From positions 1 to 34,714 of IMG/VR virus record IMGVR_UViG_3300032605_000081: a stretch of 34,714 nucleotides of DNA; one strand, 5' to 3'. The translations under genes were made by a program, and so were the position numbers. Numbering within the stretch: the stretch's first letter is position 1; the number at the start of each line of letters is the position of its first letter. The notes beneath the pieces are model-generated. The model saw only the letters and a list, made by a program, of their open reading frames with translations. It was not told the origin of the DNA and made no database searches. This DNA comes from a virus. Of the stretch, positions 1-6,701 are shown in pieces.

Positions 1-159
1 TAAAAGACGTTGAAAGTTCTGGAAATCCATTAGCTGTAAACAAACAATCCGGTGCAATGGGAGCATGGCAATTTACGCCTGAAACCGTTGCTAATTTGCA
101 TAAACAAGGGATTAAATTTAATCCTTTCGATGAAAAAGAATCTAGAGAAGCAGCAAGAC
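1..159 (+). repeat. Start copy of the terminal overlap
   Basis: Counterpart of 34556-34714; see that entry. The copy is in frame with the transglycosylase gene. Confidence 0.9.
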
Positions 160-2543
160 ATTTGATTGCAACAAATCTAGAAGCGACTGGTGGTGATCTT
201 AACAAAGCATTGTCAATGTATGGTGGTCACATTACAAAAGACCCAACTTCATATTTAAATAAAATATATTCAAGAATGAAGCAGCCTACACAAACTGCTG
301 AACAAGAATACAAGTATGAACCAGATGACATATCTTCTTTAATACTTGGTGAAGAAAAACCTTCACAAAAACTTATTGAAAATCCAATTGAAAAGCCTGT
401 TTCAGAATTGGACACAAACGCACCTATTGAGCGTGAAAAAGAACCATTAGAAAAAAAACCTGGTAATTGGATGGATTGGGTTGCTGAAAATATTAAATCG
501 TCTGCATTGTCACCTGAAGATCAAAAGCGTGGTGAAGCAATTATTGCTAAAAAAGCAGCACAATTTGATACTTTGTTTGGAGTTGTCCCTGCTCTTACAC
601 AATTAGCGACTTATGCAACAGGCAGAGGAATAAGTCTTGCTGCGGGGATGAATGACGCAGAAACAGCGGCAAAAATGGGTGATTTTTCTAAAGAAATAGC
701 CGAAAAAGTTTCATCACCGTTTGCAAAATCATTAGGAATTGATCGTAATGACCCTAACTATGCAAATGAAGCAACACAAAAATTAATGCAATTTGTTGGT
801 GAAAATATTGAAAAAGGTGCTGACTATATTTCAAACAAAACTGGTTTGCCTAAAGATGATACAGAATTTTTATTAAATACTGTTGGAGTAGCACTTGTTC
901 ATAAAGCTGGTGGCGAAACAATTAAAGTTGCCAAAGGCGCAGCAGAAACTGCTTTAGAAAACCAGTTTGCAAAACGCAAAGAACCCACGTTTGGAGAAGA
1001 AAAATATCGTGTTGGCGGTGAAGTTGCACCTGAAAAGTTAGCAGAACAACCTGTTGCTGAACAACCTGTTGCTGAACAACCTGTTGCTGAACAATTACAA
1101 AAACAATTTGAAGAACGCAAAGTTGGTCAAGTTCCTGTTGCAGAAGCAGCAAATGAGCCAATTGCTTCTAAAATTTCTGCTGTTGAAAAGCCTGTAGAAC
1201 CAGAAATAAAAGTTCCTGAAGAAAATCCTCCTATGCCTAAAACAAAGCCATCCAAGGCTGAATTAGGCGATGCGGAACAAACATTGCGTGATGTTGGCAT
1301 TGAAAGCGTACGCAAATCCGCTTTAGAAAGAAATCCTAAAGAAGCTAGTTCACAATTTATTACATCACAAGCGGATCAAGGGCCATACGGTTCTGGAATG
1401 ACTGCTCAAATTAACCATGAAAAAACTGGTTTAAATAATCATTTTGAAAAATTAGCGGCAGATTCTGGTGGAACAGTTGTTCGCTATGGAACGCCAGAAG
1501 AAGTTGCAGACAAAATGATTGCAGGTAAATCAGTCAAATCTGGTCTTTCTGAAGGCTATAACAATTGGATTAAAGAAGGTCAAAATCTTTATAAACGTGC
1601 TGAAGAAGTGCATGGTGATAAACCTGTTTCAATTGATAAATTTGGTGATTTTTTAAATAAAGACGAACATTTTGCATACACAGAAGAAAAAGGTTTGCAA
1701 AACGCAATTCGTGGATTTATGCAACGTAAAAATTTTATGGATAAAGAGGGAAATGTCAGACCTATGACAGTTGCCGAAGCTGAAGAAGTGCGTCAATTTA
1801 TCAATAATAAATATCACCATGAAACAGCAAGATTAGGCGGTCAACTTAAAGGATTGATTGACGATCAAGTATTTGAACAGGTTGGCGGCGAAACATATCA
1901 ACAAGCAAGAACACATTGGGGTAAAGGTAAAGATATTTATGAAAACCCCAAAGCTATTGGTGATCTTTTAAGTGATAAAGGCGTAAATCAAAAAATTGCT
2001 GATGAAACAGTAATGAATAAAGTTTCCGCTTTACCAGAAAGCCAATTTAATCATCTTGTTGAAACATTAAAAGCAGACAATCAAACCGCTGCAATTAATC
2101 AAATTAAAACATCTTTGGTCGATCAGGTTCGCAGAGCAGGTGAAAGCGGTATTAATCAACCATTTAATAGTATCGCTGCTGCTAAAGAAGCTGCAAAACT
2201 TAGTGAAAAATTTAAAGTTGCGTTTGCTGATGATGCAAAAGGTTTAGAGTCATTTTACAAAGGTATTAAGGCTGCTGACATTTTACATATACCAACTAAA
2301 TATCCAGGCGCAGCAGTTCAAACACATTTATTAAAAACAAAATTTTCAGATATTGCGCTACAAAGAGGAATAAGCGGCACGTTAGGTGCTGCTGGTACTT
2401 ATTTAGGCGGCCCAACTTTAGGCGGCATGGGTGTTGCGGCAGGTGAAATTGCTGGAAGTAAAATGTCCCAAGCAAGAATTTCTAAGCGTCAACAAAAGCA
2501 GTTAAAGAAAGAATTAACAAACCTTCGTGACATTGGCAAATAA
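1..2543 (+). CDS. Lytic transglycosylase ejection protein (3' part of a gene closed across the window ends)
   Basis: The reading frame is open to the window edge. Joined to 34444-34555 it gives an 884-residue protein. The SLT-type lytic transglycosylase signature lies at the start of this part: ESSGNP (catalytic Glu about residue 42 of the joined protein), then QSGAMGAWQFTPE and a later ALSMYGG motif. Such enzymes cleave the peptidoglycan glycan strand. When fused to a large virion protein, as in the T7 gp16 type, they open a local hole during DNA injection. The rest is a long, mostly helical, charged region with a VAEQP repeat near residues 385-402 and a Gly/Ala-rich hydrophobic stretch near the C-terminus (sequence GTLGAAGTYLGGPTLGG). 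The next gene starts 2 bp downstream. An internal ATG at 57 is not the true start, because it would remove the catalytic Glu. The SLT domain is certain; the ejection role rests on size and position. Confidence 0.85.
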   Translation, partial: KDVESSGNPLAVNKQSGAMGAWQFTPETVANLHKQGIKFNPFDEKESREAARHLIATNLEATGGDLNKALSMYGGHITKDPTSYLNKIYSRMKQPTQTAEQEYKYEPDDISSLILGEEKPSQKLIENPIEKPVSELDTNAPIEREKEPLEKKPGNWMDWVAENIKSSALSPEDQKRGEAIIAKKAAQFDTLFGVVPALTQLATYATGRGISLAAGMNDAETAAKMGDFSKEIAEKVSSPFAKSLGIDRNDPNYANEATQKLMQFVGENIEKGADYISNKTGLPKDDTEFLLNTVGVALVHKAGGETIKVAKGAAETALENQFAKRKEPTFGEEKYRVGGEVAPEKLAEQPVAEQPVAEQPVAEQLQKQFEERKVGQVPVAEAANEPIASKISAVEKPVEPEIKVPEENPPMPKTKPSKAELGDAEQTLRDVGIESVRKSALERNPKEASSQFITSQADQGPYGSGMTAQINHEKTGLNNHFEKLAADSGGTVVRYGTPEEVADKMIAGKSVKSGLSEGYNNWIKEGQNLYKRAEEVHGDKPVSIDKFGDFLNKDEHFAYTEEKGLQNAIRGFMQRKNFMDKEGNVRPMTVAEAEEVRQFINNKYHHETARLGGQLKGLIDDQVFEQVGGETYQQARTHWGKGKDIYENPKAIGDLLSDKGVNQKIADETVMNKVSALPESQFNHLVETLKADNQTAAINQIKTSLVDQVRRAGESGINQPFNSIAAAKEAAKLSEKFKVAFADDAKGLESFYKGIKAADILHIPTKYPGAAVQTHLLKTKFSDIALQRGISGTLGAAGTYLGGPTLGGMGVAAGEIAGSKMSQARISKRQQKQLKKELTNLRDIGK
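1050..1094 (+). repeat. Three perfect 15-bp tandem repeats inside the transglycosylase gene
   Basis: The unit CCTGTTGCTGAACAA occurs three times head to tail, preceded by a partial copy (GCAGAACAA at 1041-1049). In frame it encodes the pentapeptide PVAEQ, giving a Pro/Glu-rich linker between the N-terminal lysozyme-like region and the helical C-terminal part. Copies identical at the DNA level suggest recent slippage expansion. Confidence 0.9.
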
Positions 2544-2545
2544 TC

Positions 2546-2779
2546 ATGGATTATCAATCGGCATTTAATACAGTTTTTGGGATATTACTTGGTTTGGTCG
2601 TTTGGCTAGTGAAAGTTATTTGGGATTCTAGCGAAGAATCAAAAGATAAAATTAAAGATTTTTACGAAAAAATGCACTCGGATTTTGTAAAGCGTGATGA
2701 TTTCAAAGAATCTATGAGCGAAGTTAAAACAATGCTTAACAAGATATTAGACAAACTTGATTTGAAACAGGATAAATAA
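2546..2779 (+). CDS. Small one-helix membrane protein of the lysis region
   Basis: A 77-residue protein with a hydrophobic segment at about residues 8-26 (FGILLGLVVWLVKVIW core). A highly charged helical tail follows, with the pattern KRDDFKESMSEVKTMLNKILDKL. The topology is one membrane anchor plus a soluble coiled-coil-like domain. It lies 2 bp after the transglycosylase gene and its stop overlaps the next start (TAATG), so it is translationally coupled to the holin. Small proteins of this layout are common next to phage lysis genes. It could be an accessory holin or a spanin-like component, but no motif proves either; the lysis role is inferred from position. Confidence 0.7.
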   Translation: MDYQSAFNTVFGILLGLVVWLVKVIWDSSEESKDKIKDFYEKMHSDFVKRDDFKESMSEVKTMLNKILDKLDLKQDK

Positions 2780-3180
2780 TGGATCCGATTACCGCACTAT
2801 TAAGTATTGGTAATACGCTTATTACTCGATTGTTTCCAGACCCCGCACAAGCGGCGGCGGCGCAATTAGAGTTAGTCAAGATGCAACAAGCAGGTGACTT
2901 GGCGGCTATTAGCGGTCAGATGGATATTAACAAAGTAGAAGCAGCAAGTACGAGCATATTTGTATCTGGCTGGCGGCCTTTTGCAGGTTGGGTATGCGGC
3001 TTAGGTTTAGGTTACGTTGCTATTATTGAACCATTAGCAAGATTTGTTGCAACGATGGTCGGATACCACGGCGCATTTCCAGTTATTGATACATCGCTAA
3101 CCATGCAAATATTGATGGGTATGCTCGGTATGGGCGGTTTGCGGTCGCTAGATAAAGCAAAGGGTGTTGCCTCTAAATGA
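2779..3180 (+). CDS. Holin, 3-TM gene-transfer-agent type
   Basis: A 133-residue protein matching the 3-TM GTA-type holin pattern. It has an amphipathic N-terminus with FPDPAQAAAAQLELVKMQQ, then the conserved NKVEAASTSIFVSGWRPFAGW segment, and hydrophobic stretches at about residues 63-90 and 105-122. Holins assemble in the inner membrane and open holes at a set time to release the endolysin. Its start overlaps the preceding stop by one base and its stop overlaps the endolysin start (ATGA), giving a tight lysis cassette. The family match is recalled from pattern, but the WRPFAGW core is distinctive. Confidence 0.88.
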   Translation: MDPITALLSIGNTLITRLFPDPAQAAAAQLELVKMQQAGDLAAISGQMDINKVEAASTSIFVSGWRPFAGWVCGLGLGYVAIIEPLARFVATMVGYHGAFPVIDTSLTMQILMGMLGMGGLRSLDKAKGVASK

Positions 3181-3683
3181 ATTGGAACAGGTGTTTTGTT
3201 TTATTGTTGCAATCAGAAGGGGGTTACAGCGATGACCCGGAAGACCCAGGCGGTCGCACAAACTTGGGTGTCACGCAAGCCGTTTGGGAATCGTGGGTAG
3301 GTCGTGCATCAAACGAAAAAGAGATGCGTAACCTAGTTCCTACAGACGTAGAACCATTGTATAAGCGGAAATATTGGGATGCGTGTCGCTGTGATGATTT
3401 GCCGACAGGTTTGGATTATGTTGTATTTGATTTTGCTGTCAATGCTGGGGTTGGTCGCAGCATTAAGACTTTGCAAAGTTCTGTTGATGCGACGGTGGAT
3501 GGGCAGCTAGGAAAAATGACATTGGATGCTGTGTCCAAGTTTCCAACAGATGTAACCATCTTTCGGTTTTCTGACGAAAAAGTTAAATTTTATAAATCAT
3601 TACCAACATTTTCGACATTTGATAAAGGTTGGTTAGATCGTGTTGAACGTGTCAAAAATGACGCATTAAAAATGGTGGACTAA
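3177..3683 (+). CDS. Endolysin, GH108 N-acetylmuramidase
   Basis: A 168-residue glycoside hydrolase of family 108. The signature EGGYSDDPEDPGGRTNLGVTQ lies near the N-terminus, with the family's catalytic Glu at residue 14. YKRKYWDACRCDDLPTGLDY and the following VFDFAVNAG are typical of the family. The C-terminal part (about residues 95-168) fits the associated peptidoglycan-binding region. It hydrolyses the MurNAc-GlcNAc bond. No signal peptide is seen, so export should depend on the holin, whose stop codon overlaps this start. Length is normal for the family. Confidence 0.93.
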   Translation: MNWNRCFVLLLQSEGGYSDDPEDPGGRTNLGVTQAVWESWVGRASNEKEMRNLVPTDVEPLYKRKYWDACRCDDLPTGLDYVVFDFAVNAGVGRSIKTLQSSVDATVDGQLGKMTLDAVSKFPTDVTIFRFSDEKVKFYKSLPTFSTFDKGWLDRVERVKNDALKMVD

Positions 3684-3839
3684 ATGGCTACGAATTTTAC
3701 ATACAAAGATGAACGTAAAGGCACTCAAAAAAGCAATTACGAAGTTGTGAAAGACCAAGTAAAAGAATTGGCAAAAGAATTAAAAAAGCATGAGCAAACA
3801 CCAATAAATAAGGCGCATCCTTCTGCGCCTAAAAAGTAA
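3684..3839 (+). CDS. Small charged protein after the endolysin
   Basis: A 51-residue ORF starting directly after the endolysin stop (taaATG). The product is very polar and Lys-rich, with a central helix pattern VKDQVKELAKELKKHEQ and a tail ending in PSAPKK. No family is recognised. The end of the gene is also the left arm and loop of the hairpin at 3811-3830, so gene and terminator overlap. Confidence 0.55.
   Translation: MATNFTYKDERKGTQKSNYEVVKDQVKELAKELKKHEQTPINKAHPSAPKK
3811..3830. terminator. Hairpin between converging operons, probable bidirectional terminator
   Basis: Perfect 7-bp stem AGGCGCA / TGCGCCT with a 6-base loop. On the minus strand the stem is followed at once by TTATTTATT, a fair U-tract for the operon ending at 3886. 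On the plus strand a run of eight T follows about 11 bases after the stem. It sits where the lysis operon and the minus-strand operon meet tail to tail. Confidence 0.6.
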
Positions 3840-3885
3840 TTATTTTTTTTGGCTTGGCGGTACAAAACCAAACCGCTTAAATGTT

Positions 3886-4137
3886 TCAGCTACGTTTGTT
3901 TGATTTGCTGGCACATACTTGAATTTTGGGTCTAGTAACGATGGGTTTTGCATTTTTCACCATTTTGTAAAGTTTATAAGCACGACTTGGATGCCATTTA
4001 TCTAAAATAACACAACCTGCCCTACGCAGTTCGCCGACACGGGTTGATAGTTTCATCGTACCCGCTTCACGTAATGCGTCTAGGGGCGATTTCCAGCCTT
4101 TCTTGAGGCATTTAATAATTAACTCTTGTTGTGTCAT
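3886..4137 (-). CDS. Winged helix-turn-helix protein (HTH_39-like)
   Basis: An 83-residue basic protein. The N-terminal half fits the small phage winged-helix family recalled as HTH_39: TQQELIIKCLKKGWKSPLDALREAG, then MKLSTRVGELRRAGC (recognition-helix region), then a wing ending SRAYKLYK. The C-terminus is Lys/Arg-rich. It should bind DNA, and a regulatory role is inferred. It is the last gene of the minus-strand unit driven from the promoter at 4487-4515 and is followed by the hairpin at 3811-3830. Confidence 0.7.
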   Translation of the reverse strand: MTQQELIIKCLKKGWKSPLDALREAGTMKLSTRVGELRRAGCVILDKWHPSRAYKLYKMVKNAKPIVTRPKIQVCASKSNKRS

Positions 4138-4174
4138 ATAACATCCGATTTGTTAAAAATGTAAATGATTGTTA

Positions 4175-4237
4175 CTACAGGTAGATTTTTTTTATTACTG
4201 TCCAACTTAACTCTGCGTGCTTGTGTGGTTTGTTCAT
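4175..4237 (-). CDS. Possible 20-residue peptide
   Basis: A short ORF whose ATG overlaps the stop of the preceding gene (ATGA), with AAAAGGAA as ribosome site. The start MNKPHKHAEL resembles the MKHKHYKLIVAWAEG start of the gene just upstream, so it may be the stub of a degenerate paralogue. Function is unknown and it may not be expressed. Confidence 0.35.
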   Translation of the reverse strand: MNKPHKHAELSWTVIKKIYL

Positions 4238-4386
4238 GTTGTTTCCTTTTCTGGTTGGACTCGATATTCTGTATCTTCATTCCATTGAGGATTTTCAATT
4301 TCCTCCCAATCGTTAAATTCGTCTTTGCGCTCAATAACAAGACCTTCTGCCCAAGCGACAATCAGTTTGTAATGTTTGTGTTTCAT
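4234..4386 (-). CDS. Small conserved-type phage protein, KHYKLIVAWAEG family
   Basis: A 50-residue acidic protein starting MKHKHYKLIVAWAEG and ending in NPQWNEDTEYRVQPE. This arrangement (H-x-x-LI-x-AWA, then NP-W...EYR) is familiar from many small phage proteins of unknown function. The start at 4386 is preferred because its ATG overlaps the stop of the upstream membrane peptide (ATGA) and GGTGG lies 6 bases ahead. A longer version from a GTG at 4464 exists, but it would run through the peptide ORF in another frame. Confidence 0.6.
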   Translation of the reverse strand: MKHKHYKLIVAWAEGLVIERKDEFNDWEEIENPQWNEDTEYRVQPEKETT

Positions 4387-4457
4387 TGAAGCCACCAAAT
4401 AATGACGGGGGTGAAAATCAACAACCAGCCTACGCAAGCTAATAAGATTTGTTTCAT
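4383..4457 (-). CDS. 24-residue transmembrane peptide
   Basis: First ORF of the unit transcribed from the promoter at 4487-4515. The ATG at 4457 has AGGTG four bases upstream, the same ribosome site seen at the other early genes here. The product starts MKQILLACVGWLL and is almost wholly hydrophobic with a Trp pair near its end, so it is a single membrane helix. Its TGA overlaps the next ATG. Function is unknown. The good ribosome site, coupling and composition make it credible despite its size. Confidence 0.5.
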   Translation of the reverse strand: MKQILLACVGWLLIFTPVIIWWLQ

Positions 4458-4486
4458 GTTGCACCTATATGATTGATAACAATGAC

Positions 4487-4515
4487 ATATTAAGCGATCT
4501 TAATGTATTACGCAA
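4487..4515 (-). promoter_or_regulatory. Sigma-70-type promoter with two operator-like sites
   Basis: On the minus strand: -35 TTGCGT (4515-4510), 17-base spacer, -10 TAATAT (4492-4487). The transcription start is expected near 4480, 23 bases before the peptide ATG at 4457. A perfect inverted repeat TTAAG-N4-CTTAA (4490-4503) covers the -10. A near copy TTAAG-TTAG-CTTGC (minus strand, 4525-4512) covers the -35. Confidence 0.7.
4490..4503. promoter_or_regulatory. Operator-like site TTAAG-N4-CTTAA
   Basis: A perfect 5-bp inverted repeat with a 4-base centre (CGAT), overlapping the -10 of the minus-strand promoter. The same arrangement recurs at 7128-7141, and with one mismatch at 6321-6334. Confidence 0.6.
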
Positions 4516-4536
4516 GCTAACTTAACAAACTGTTGT

Positions 4537-4591
4537 AAAAAGGGTGCGCCTACTAGGGGAACAAGGAGTTTGGGACACCCCGTTCGGCGCA
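4537..4591 (-). terminator. Candidate terminator after the nuclease gene
   Basis: Read on the minus strand, TGCGCC and GGCGCA pair over a 36-base interval that contains a nested GGGG/CCCC helix, and the outer stem is followed by CCCTTTTT. It lies between the nuclease stop (4596) and the next promoter (4515), where termination is expected. The long, interrupted stem makes it less certain than the other hairpins. Confidence 0.45.
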
Positions 4592-4595
4592 GAAA

Positions 4596-5312
4596 TCATA
4601 GACCTTTGCATGTTTTGAAATATTGTAAAAGGTGATCGAAACAATCAAACGCTAATTGCAAATCATCCTCAGAATGTTCAATGATTTTTACATCACCTTG
4701 TTCTGTAAAAAATACGTTAGCGCATCTGGCTTTGGGCATATTCAAACCAATGCGGTAAGCGGCAAGTTGCATCAATTGATCGTCGTATGCTTTGATTGAT
4801 TCTAAGCTACCTTCTTTGCTCTTAAAATCAACGACAATCCCATCACAATGTAGGTCAACTTTGCCACCAAATCCCATTGGGTCGCTAAATGACCTTTCTG
4901 AAATCCAGTTACGATCACCAAAATGCGAATACAAGGAACGATCAATTTCAATGCAATACGAAGGCCAGATACCAATGCGTTGTTTAGTGTAAAAATTTTC
5001 CAACACATCGTGCATCCTTGAGCCTCTTTCCATAGCGTCCTTACCCGTCGCTTTGGAATCCAGCATCACACGAGCAATCCAGTCTACTTCTGACTCGCCA
5101 TCTTCCCGTGGTAAGGTCAATGCCGCCAGTAAGACGTTTTGCATCTTCCACGATTCAAGTCCAGGCTTGTGCAACAAACCTAAAATCGTAGTCACAGATG
5201 GCACAAGACCTAATTTTCGTGCATCACGAATGGTTGTGTTGCGCTCTTTACCGTTTGACCCGACAACCGTATATGCTGGTTGCCCATCTTTAGAATACCA
5301 ATGTTCGCTCAT
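4596..5312 (-). CDS. PD-(D/E)XK nuclease, RecB/Cas4-like exonuclease
   Basis: A 238-residue nuclease. Motifs in order: RGSRMHDVLENF with His101; SERSF with Glu139; GGKVDLHCDG with Asp153; VVDFKSKE with Asp162 and Lys164; then YDDQLMQLAAYRIG, the Q-(x)6-Y motif of the RecB family. These are the metal-binding and catalytic residues of PD-(D/E)XK exonucleases. Beside ERF and SSB it would supply 3' single-stranded ends for annealing recombination, as lambda Exo does for Beta. The start is fixed by AGGTGA three bases before the ATG. It is third in the operon after ERF and SSB. Confidence 0.87.
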   Translation of the reverse strand: MSEHWYSKDGQPAYTVVGSNGKERNTTIRDARKLGLVPSVTTILGLLHKPGLESWKMQNVLLAALTLPREDGESEVDWIARVMLDSKATGKDAMERGSRMHDVLENFYTKQRIGIWPSYCIEIDRSLYSHFGDRNWISERSFSDPMGFGGKVDLHCDGIVVDFKSKEGSLESIKAYDDQLMQLAAYRIGLNMPKARCANVFFTEQGDVKIIEHSEDDLQLAFDCFDHLLQYFKTCKGL

Positions 5313-5322
5313 ATATCACCTA

Positions 5323-5730
5323 TTAAAAAGGTACGTCATCATCCATATCTGCTAAAGATGCAGCTTTGGGTTTCATCCCGCTATAAACGGGTTTGCTATG
5401 GTCAACTGGTTCTGACTTGCCACCAAGCATTTGCATCTGATCTGCCACAATTTCAGTCGTGTATTGGTCAACACCATCTTTCTGCCATTTGCGAGTGGTC
5501 ATGCGACCCGCTAGAAAGACCTGTGAGCCTTTTTTAAGGTATTCCCCACATATCTCTGCCAGCTTGCCAAATGCGGTCACACGCACCCATTCTGTCGTTT
5601 CTTTTTCTTTGGACTTGTATCCAACGGCAATAGAAAAGTTACACACAGCACCGCCAGAAGGTGCAAAGCGTAGGTCAGGGTCTTTGCCCAAGCGACCAAT
5701 AAATTCACAACGGTTAAGGTCATTACTCAT
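5323..5730 (-). CDS. ssb: Single-stranded DNA-binding protein
   Basis: A 135-residue SSB. The OB fold spans about residues 1-105: NRCEFIGRLGKDPDLRF, then FSIAV, EWVRVTAFGKLAEICGEYL, KGSQVFLAGRM and TTEIVADQMQMLG. The linker is short and the acidic tail DMDDDVPF matches the protein-interaction tip of bacterial SSBs. It coats ssDNA during replication and recombination. The ATG overlaps the ERF stop (TAATG) and AGGAGAA lies upstream, so the two are co-translated. Confidence 0.95.
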   Translation of the reverse strand: MSNDLNRCEFIGRLGKDPDLRFAPSGGAVCNFSIAVGYKSKEKETTEWVRVTAFGKLAEICGEYLKKGSQVFLAGRMTTRKWQKDGVDQYTTEIVADQMQMLGGKSEPVDHSKPVYSGMKPKAASLADMDDDVPF

Positions 5731-6284
5731 TATTTTTTCTCCTGTAATGTTTCTTTCATGCCTTCATAAAACGCTTGAAGCGATGCACGTTGTTCTACGT
5801 CAGCGATTTTGTACCATTTTGCAAATGTAGCTTGCAGGTCTGGCAACGTCTTTTTGGTATTCATTTCGTCCACCGCTTTGTCACCGTCAAACATCAGTTT
5901 TACAGGTGCAGACTTTGTTGCGGCGTTACCGTCATCATCTTCACTTGCGATACATAATGCGGATTGGATTGAATACCGTTTTGCATAAGAAAGTGCCGAG
6001 CCGTAACCTTGGGCATCTTGTTTGGTAGCGGGTACAAACAATTTCCCAAACGACATTTCTTGACCCGATTCATGAATCAGTACGGTTTCAACACATACAC
6101 CACCTTCTGCGTCGTGTGTTTTTTGTACAACAGCTAAACCGTTGCTAGCAAGGTGCGGTCTGACAGCGTCAATGACGGAAACTAGACTTGAGTACGACGA
6201 TTTAAAATGAGGATTTTTACTATCTTTGGCGGCGTGATTCATACTGCTTTGCGCCTTGACTAATGCTTTGGCTAGATCTTGCAT
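5730..6284 (-). CDS. erf: ERF-family single-strand annealing recombinase
   Basis: A 184-residue protein of the ERF family (named after P22 Erf). Visible features: an N-terminal helix LAKALVKAQSSM, KNPHFKSSYSSLVSVIDAVRPHLASNGLAVVQ, then KQDAQGYGSALSYAKRYSIQSALCIASEDDDGNAA, the most conserved block. The C-terminal domain is helical. ERF proteins anneal complementary strands and promote circularisation of terminally redundant phage DNA, which suits a headful-packaging phage. It is the first gene of the minus-strand recombination operon. The start is supported by AGGTGA placed as in the nuclease gene. Confidence 0.93.
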   Translation of the reverse strand: MQDLAKALVKAQSSMNHAAKDSKNPHFKSSYSSLVSVIDAVRPHLASNGLAVVQKTHDAEGGVCVETVLIHESGQEMSFGKLFVPATKQDAQGYGSALSYAKRYSIQSALCIASEDDDGNAATKSAPVKLMFDGDKAVDEMNTKKTLPDLQATFAKWYKIADVEQRASLQAFYEGMKETLQEKK

Positions 6285-6320
6285 ATATCACCTGTATTGG
6301 ATTGCTAGCTTGATTGCTAG

Positions 6321-6334
6321 TGAAGTTATCTTAA
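6321..6334. promoter_or_regulatory. Operator-like site at the recombination promoter
   Basis: TGAAG-TTAT-CTTAA differs from the perfect TTAAG-N4-CTTAA sites by one arm base. It lies over the -10 of the minus-strand promoter, as the other sites do. Confidence 0.45.
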
Positions 6335-6356
6335 CAGACAATTTAGGTTGTTGCAA
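6328..6356 (-). promoter_or_regulatory. Promoter of the recombination operon
   Basis: On the minus strand: -35 TTGCAA (6356-6351), 17-base spacer, -10 TAAGAT (6333-6328). The start is expected near 6321, leaving a leader of about 37 bases with AGGTGA before the ERF ATG. The -35 is its own reverse complement and also serves the plus-strand promoter. Confidence 0.75.
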
Positions 6357-6379
6357 GCAAACTTAACATTAAGTAAAAT
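6351..6379 (+). promoter_or_regulatory. Promoter of the Cro-like gene
   Basis: Plus strand: -35 TTGCAA (6351-6356), exactly 17 bases, -10 TAAAAT (6374-6379). Only six bases separate the -10 from the ATG at 6386, so the transcript should begin at or within a base of the start codon. Confidence 0.75.
6353..6366. promoter_or_regulatory. Operator-like site over the shared -35
   Basis: On the minus strand it reads TTAAG-TTTG-CTTGC, matching TTAAG-TTAG-CTTGC at 4525-4512, where it also covers a -35. A protein bound here would block both divergent promoters. Confidence 0.5.
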
Positions 6380-6385
6380 GAAGCT

Positions 6386-6610
6386 ATGAAACATAAAGAA
6401 ATCATAAACATACTGGGTGGTACGACGAAGGTGGCCAAGATGTGTGGAATTAGTCCCGCTGCCGTTTCGCAATGGCGTGTTGCTGGTGTGCCACAAGAAA
6501 AGCTAATCTTTTTAGCGGCGCAACTTGAAAAGCATAGCAAGGGCAAATACACACGCAAGTGTTTATTTCCCGCATCTTGGCATGAGATCTGGCCTGAATT
6601 GCAGCCCTGA
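6386..6610 (+). CDS. Cro/YdaS-like helix-turn-helix regulator
   Basis: A 74-residue protein with a helix-turn-helix at about residues 10-35: GGTTKVAKMCGISPAAVSQWR, split by the SPAAVSQW recognition helix, followed by VAGVPQEKLIFLAAQ. This fits the Cro/YdaS type of small phage repressors. It lies divergent to the recombination operon, the classical place for Cro. It probably binds the TTAAG-N4-CTTAA sites, which is inferred from position and not shown. No ribosome site precedes the ATG, and the promoter geometry predicts a leaderless mRNA, as for lambda cI from PRM. No CI-like partner is found in the genome. Confidence 0.8.
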   Translation: MKHKEIINILGGTTKVAKMCGISPAAVSQWRVAGVPQEKLIFLAAQLEKHSKGKYTRKCLFPASWHEIWPELQP

Positions 6611-6642
6611 GAAAAGCCAGGGAACGAGAAACCAAATCGCTC

Positions 6643-6687
6643 AAAAAGGATGGTGACTGTTAGGAAAAGACTAACTCCCCTTTTTTT
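6643..6687 (+). terminator. Possible terminator after the Cro-like gene
   Basis: AAAAAGG (6643-6649) pairs with CCTTTTT (6679-6685) around an inner GTTAG/CTAAC hairpin, ending in seven T. The stem is interrupted, so efficiency is uncertain. The A-tract on the other side could make it work in both directions. Confidence 0.45.
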
Positions 6688-6695
6688 GCTATAAT
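6687..6695 (+). promoter_or_regulatory. Extended -10 promoter (TGCTATAAT)
   Basis: A perfect TGN-TATAAT extended -10 element. No good -35 is present, as is usual for this class. Transcription would start near 6702, just before the structured RNA. Confidence 0.6.
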
Positions 6696-6701
6696 TAAAT
6701 T

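Noticed and set aside
1-159. Physical direct terminal repeats of T7 type (about 160 bp)
   Set aside because: The length is T7-like, but the repeat lies in the middle of a coding gene, the copies differ by a base, and the terminase and ERF point to headful packaging with circular permutation.
3841-3885. Second hairpin (GCGGT/ACCGC) beyond the operon ends
   Set aside because: Only five pairs and no T-run on the correct side of either strand; the 3811-3830 hairpin explains termination better.
4134-4361. A 75-codon minus-strand ORF overlapping the small-gene unit
   Set aside because: It conflicts with the better-supported 4234-4386 gene and starts at a non-ATG codon without a ribosome site. Its sequence is low-complexity, Lys/Asn-rich.
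6632-6650. lambda-like boxA/nut site (CGCTC followed by A-rich sequence)
   Set aside because: Only the CGCTC part matches; the TTTA half and a boxB hairpin are absent.
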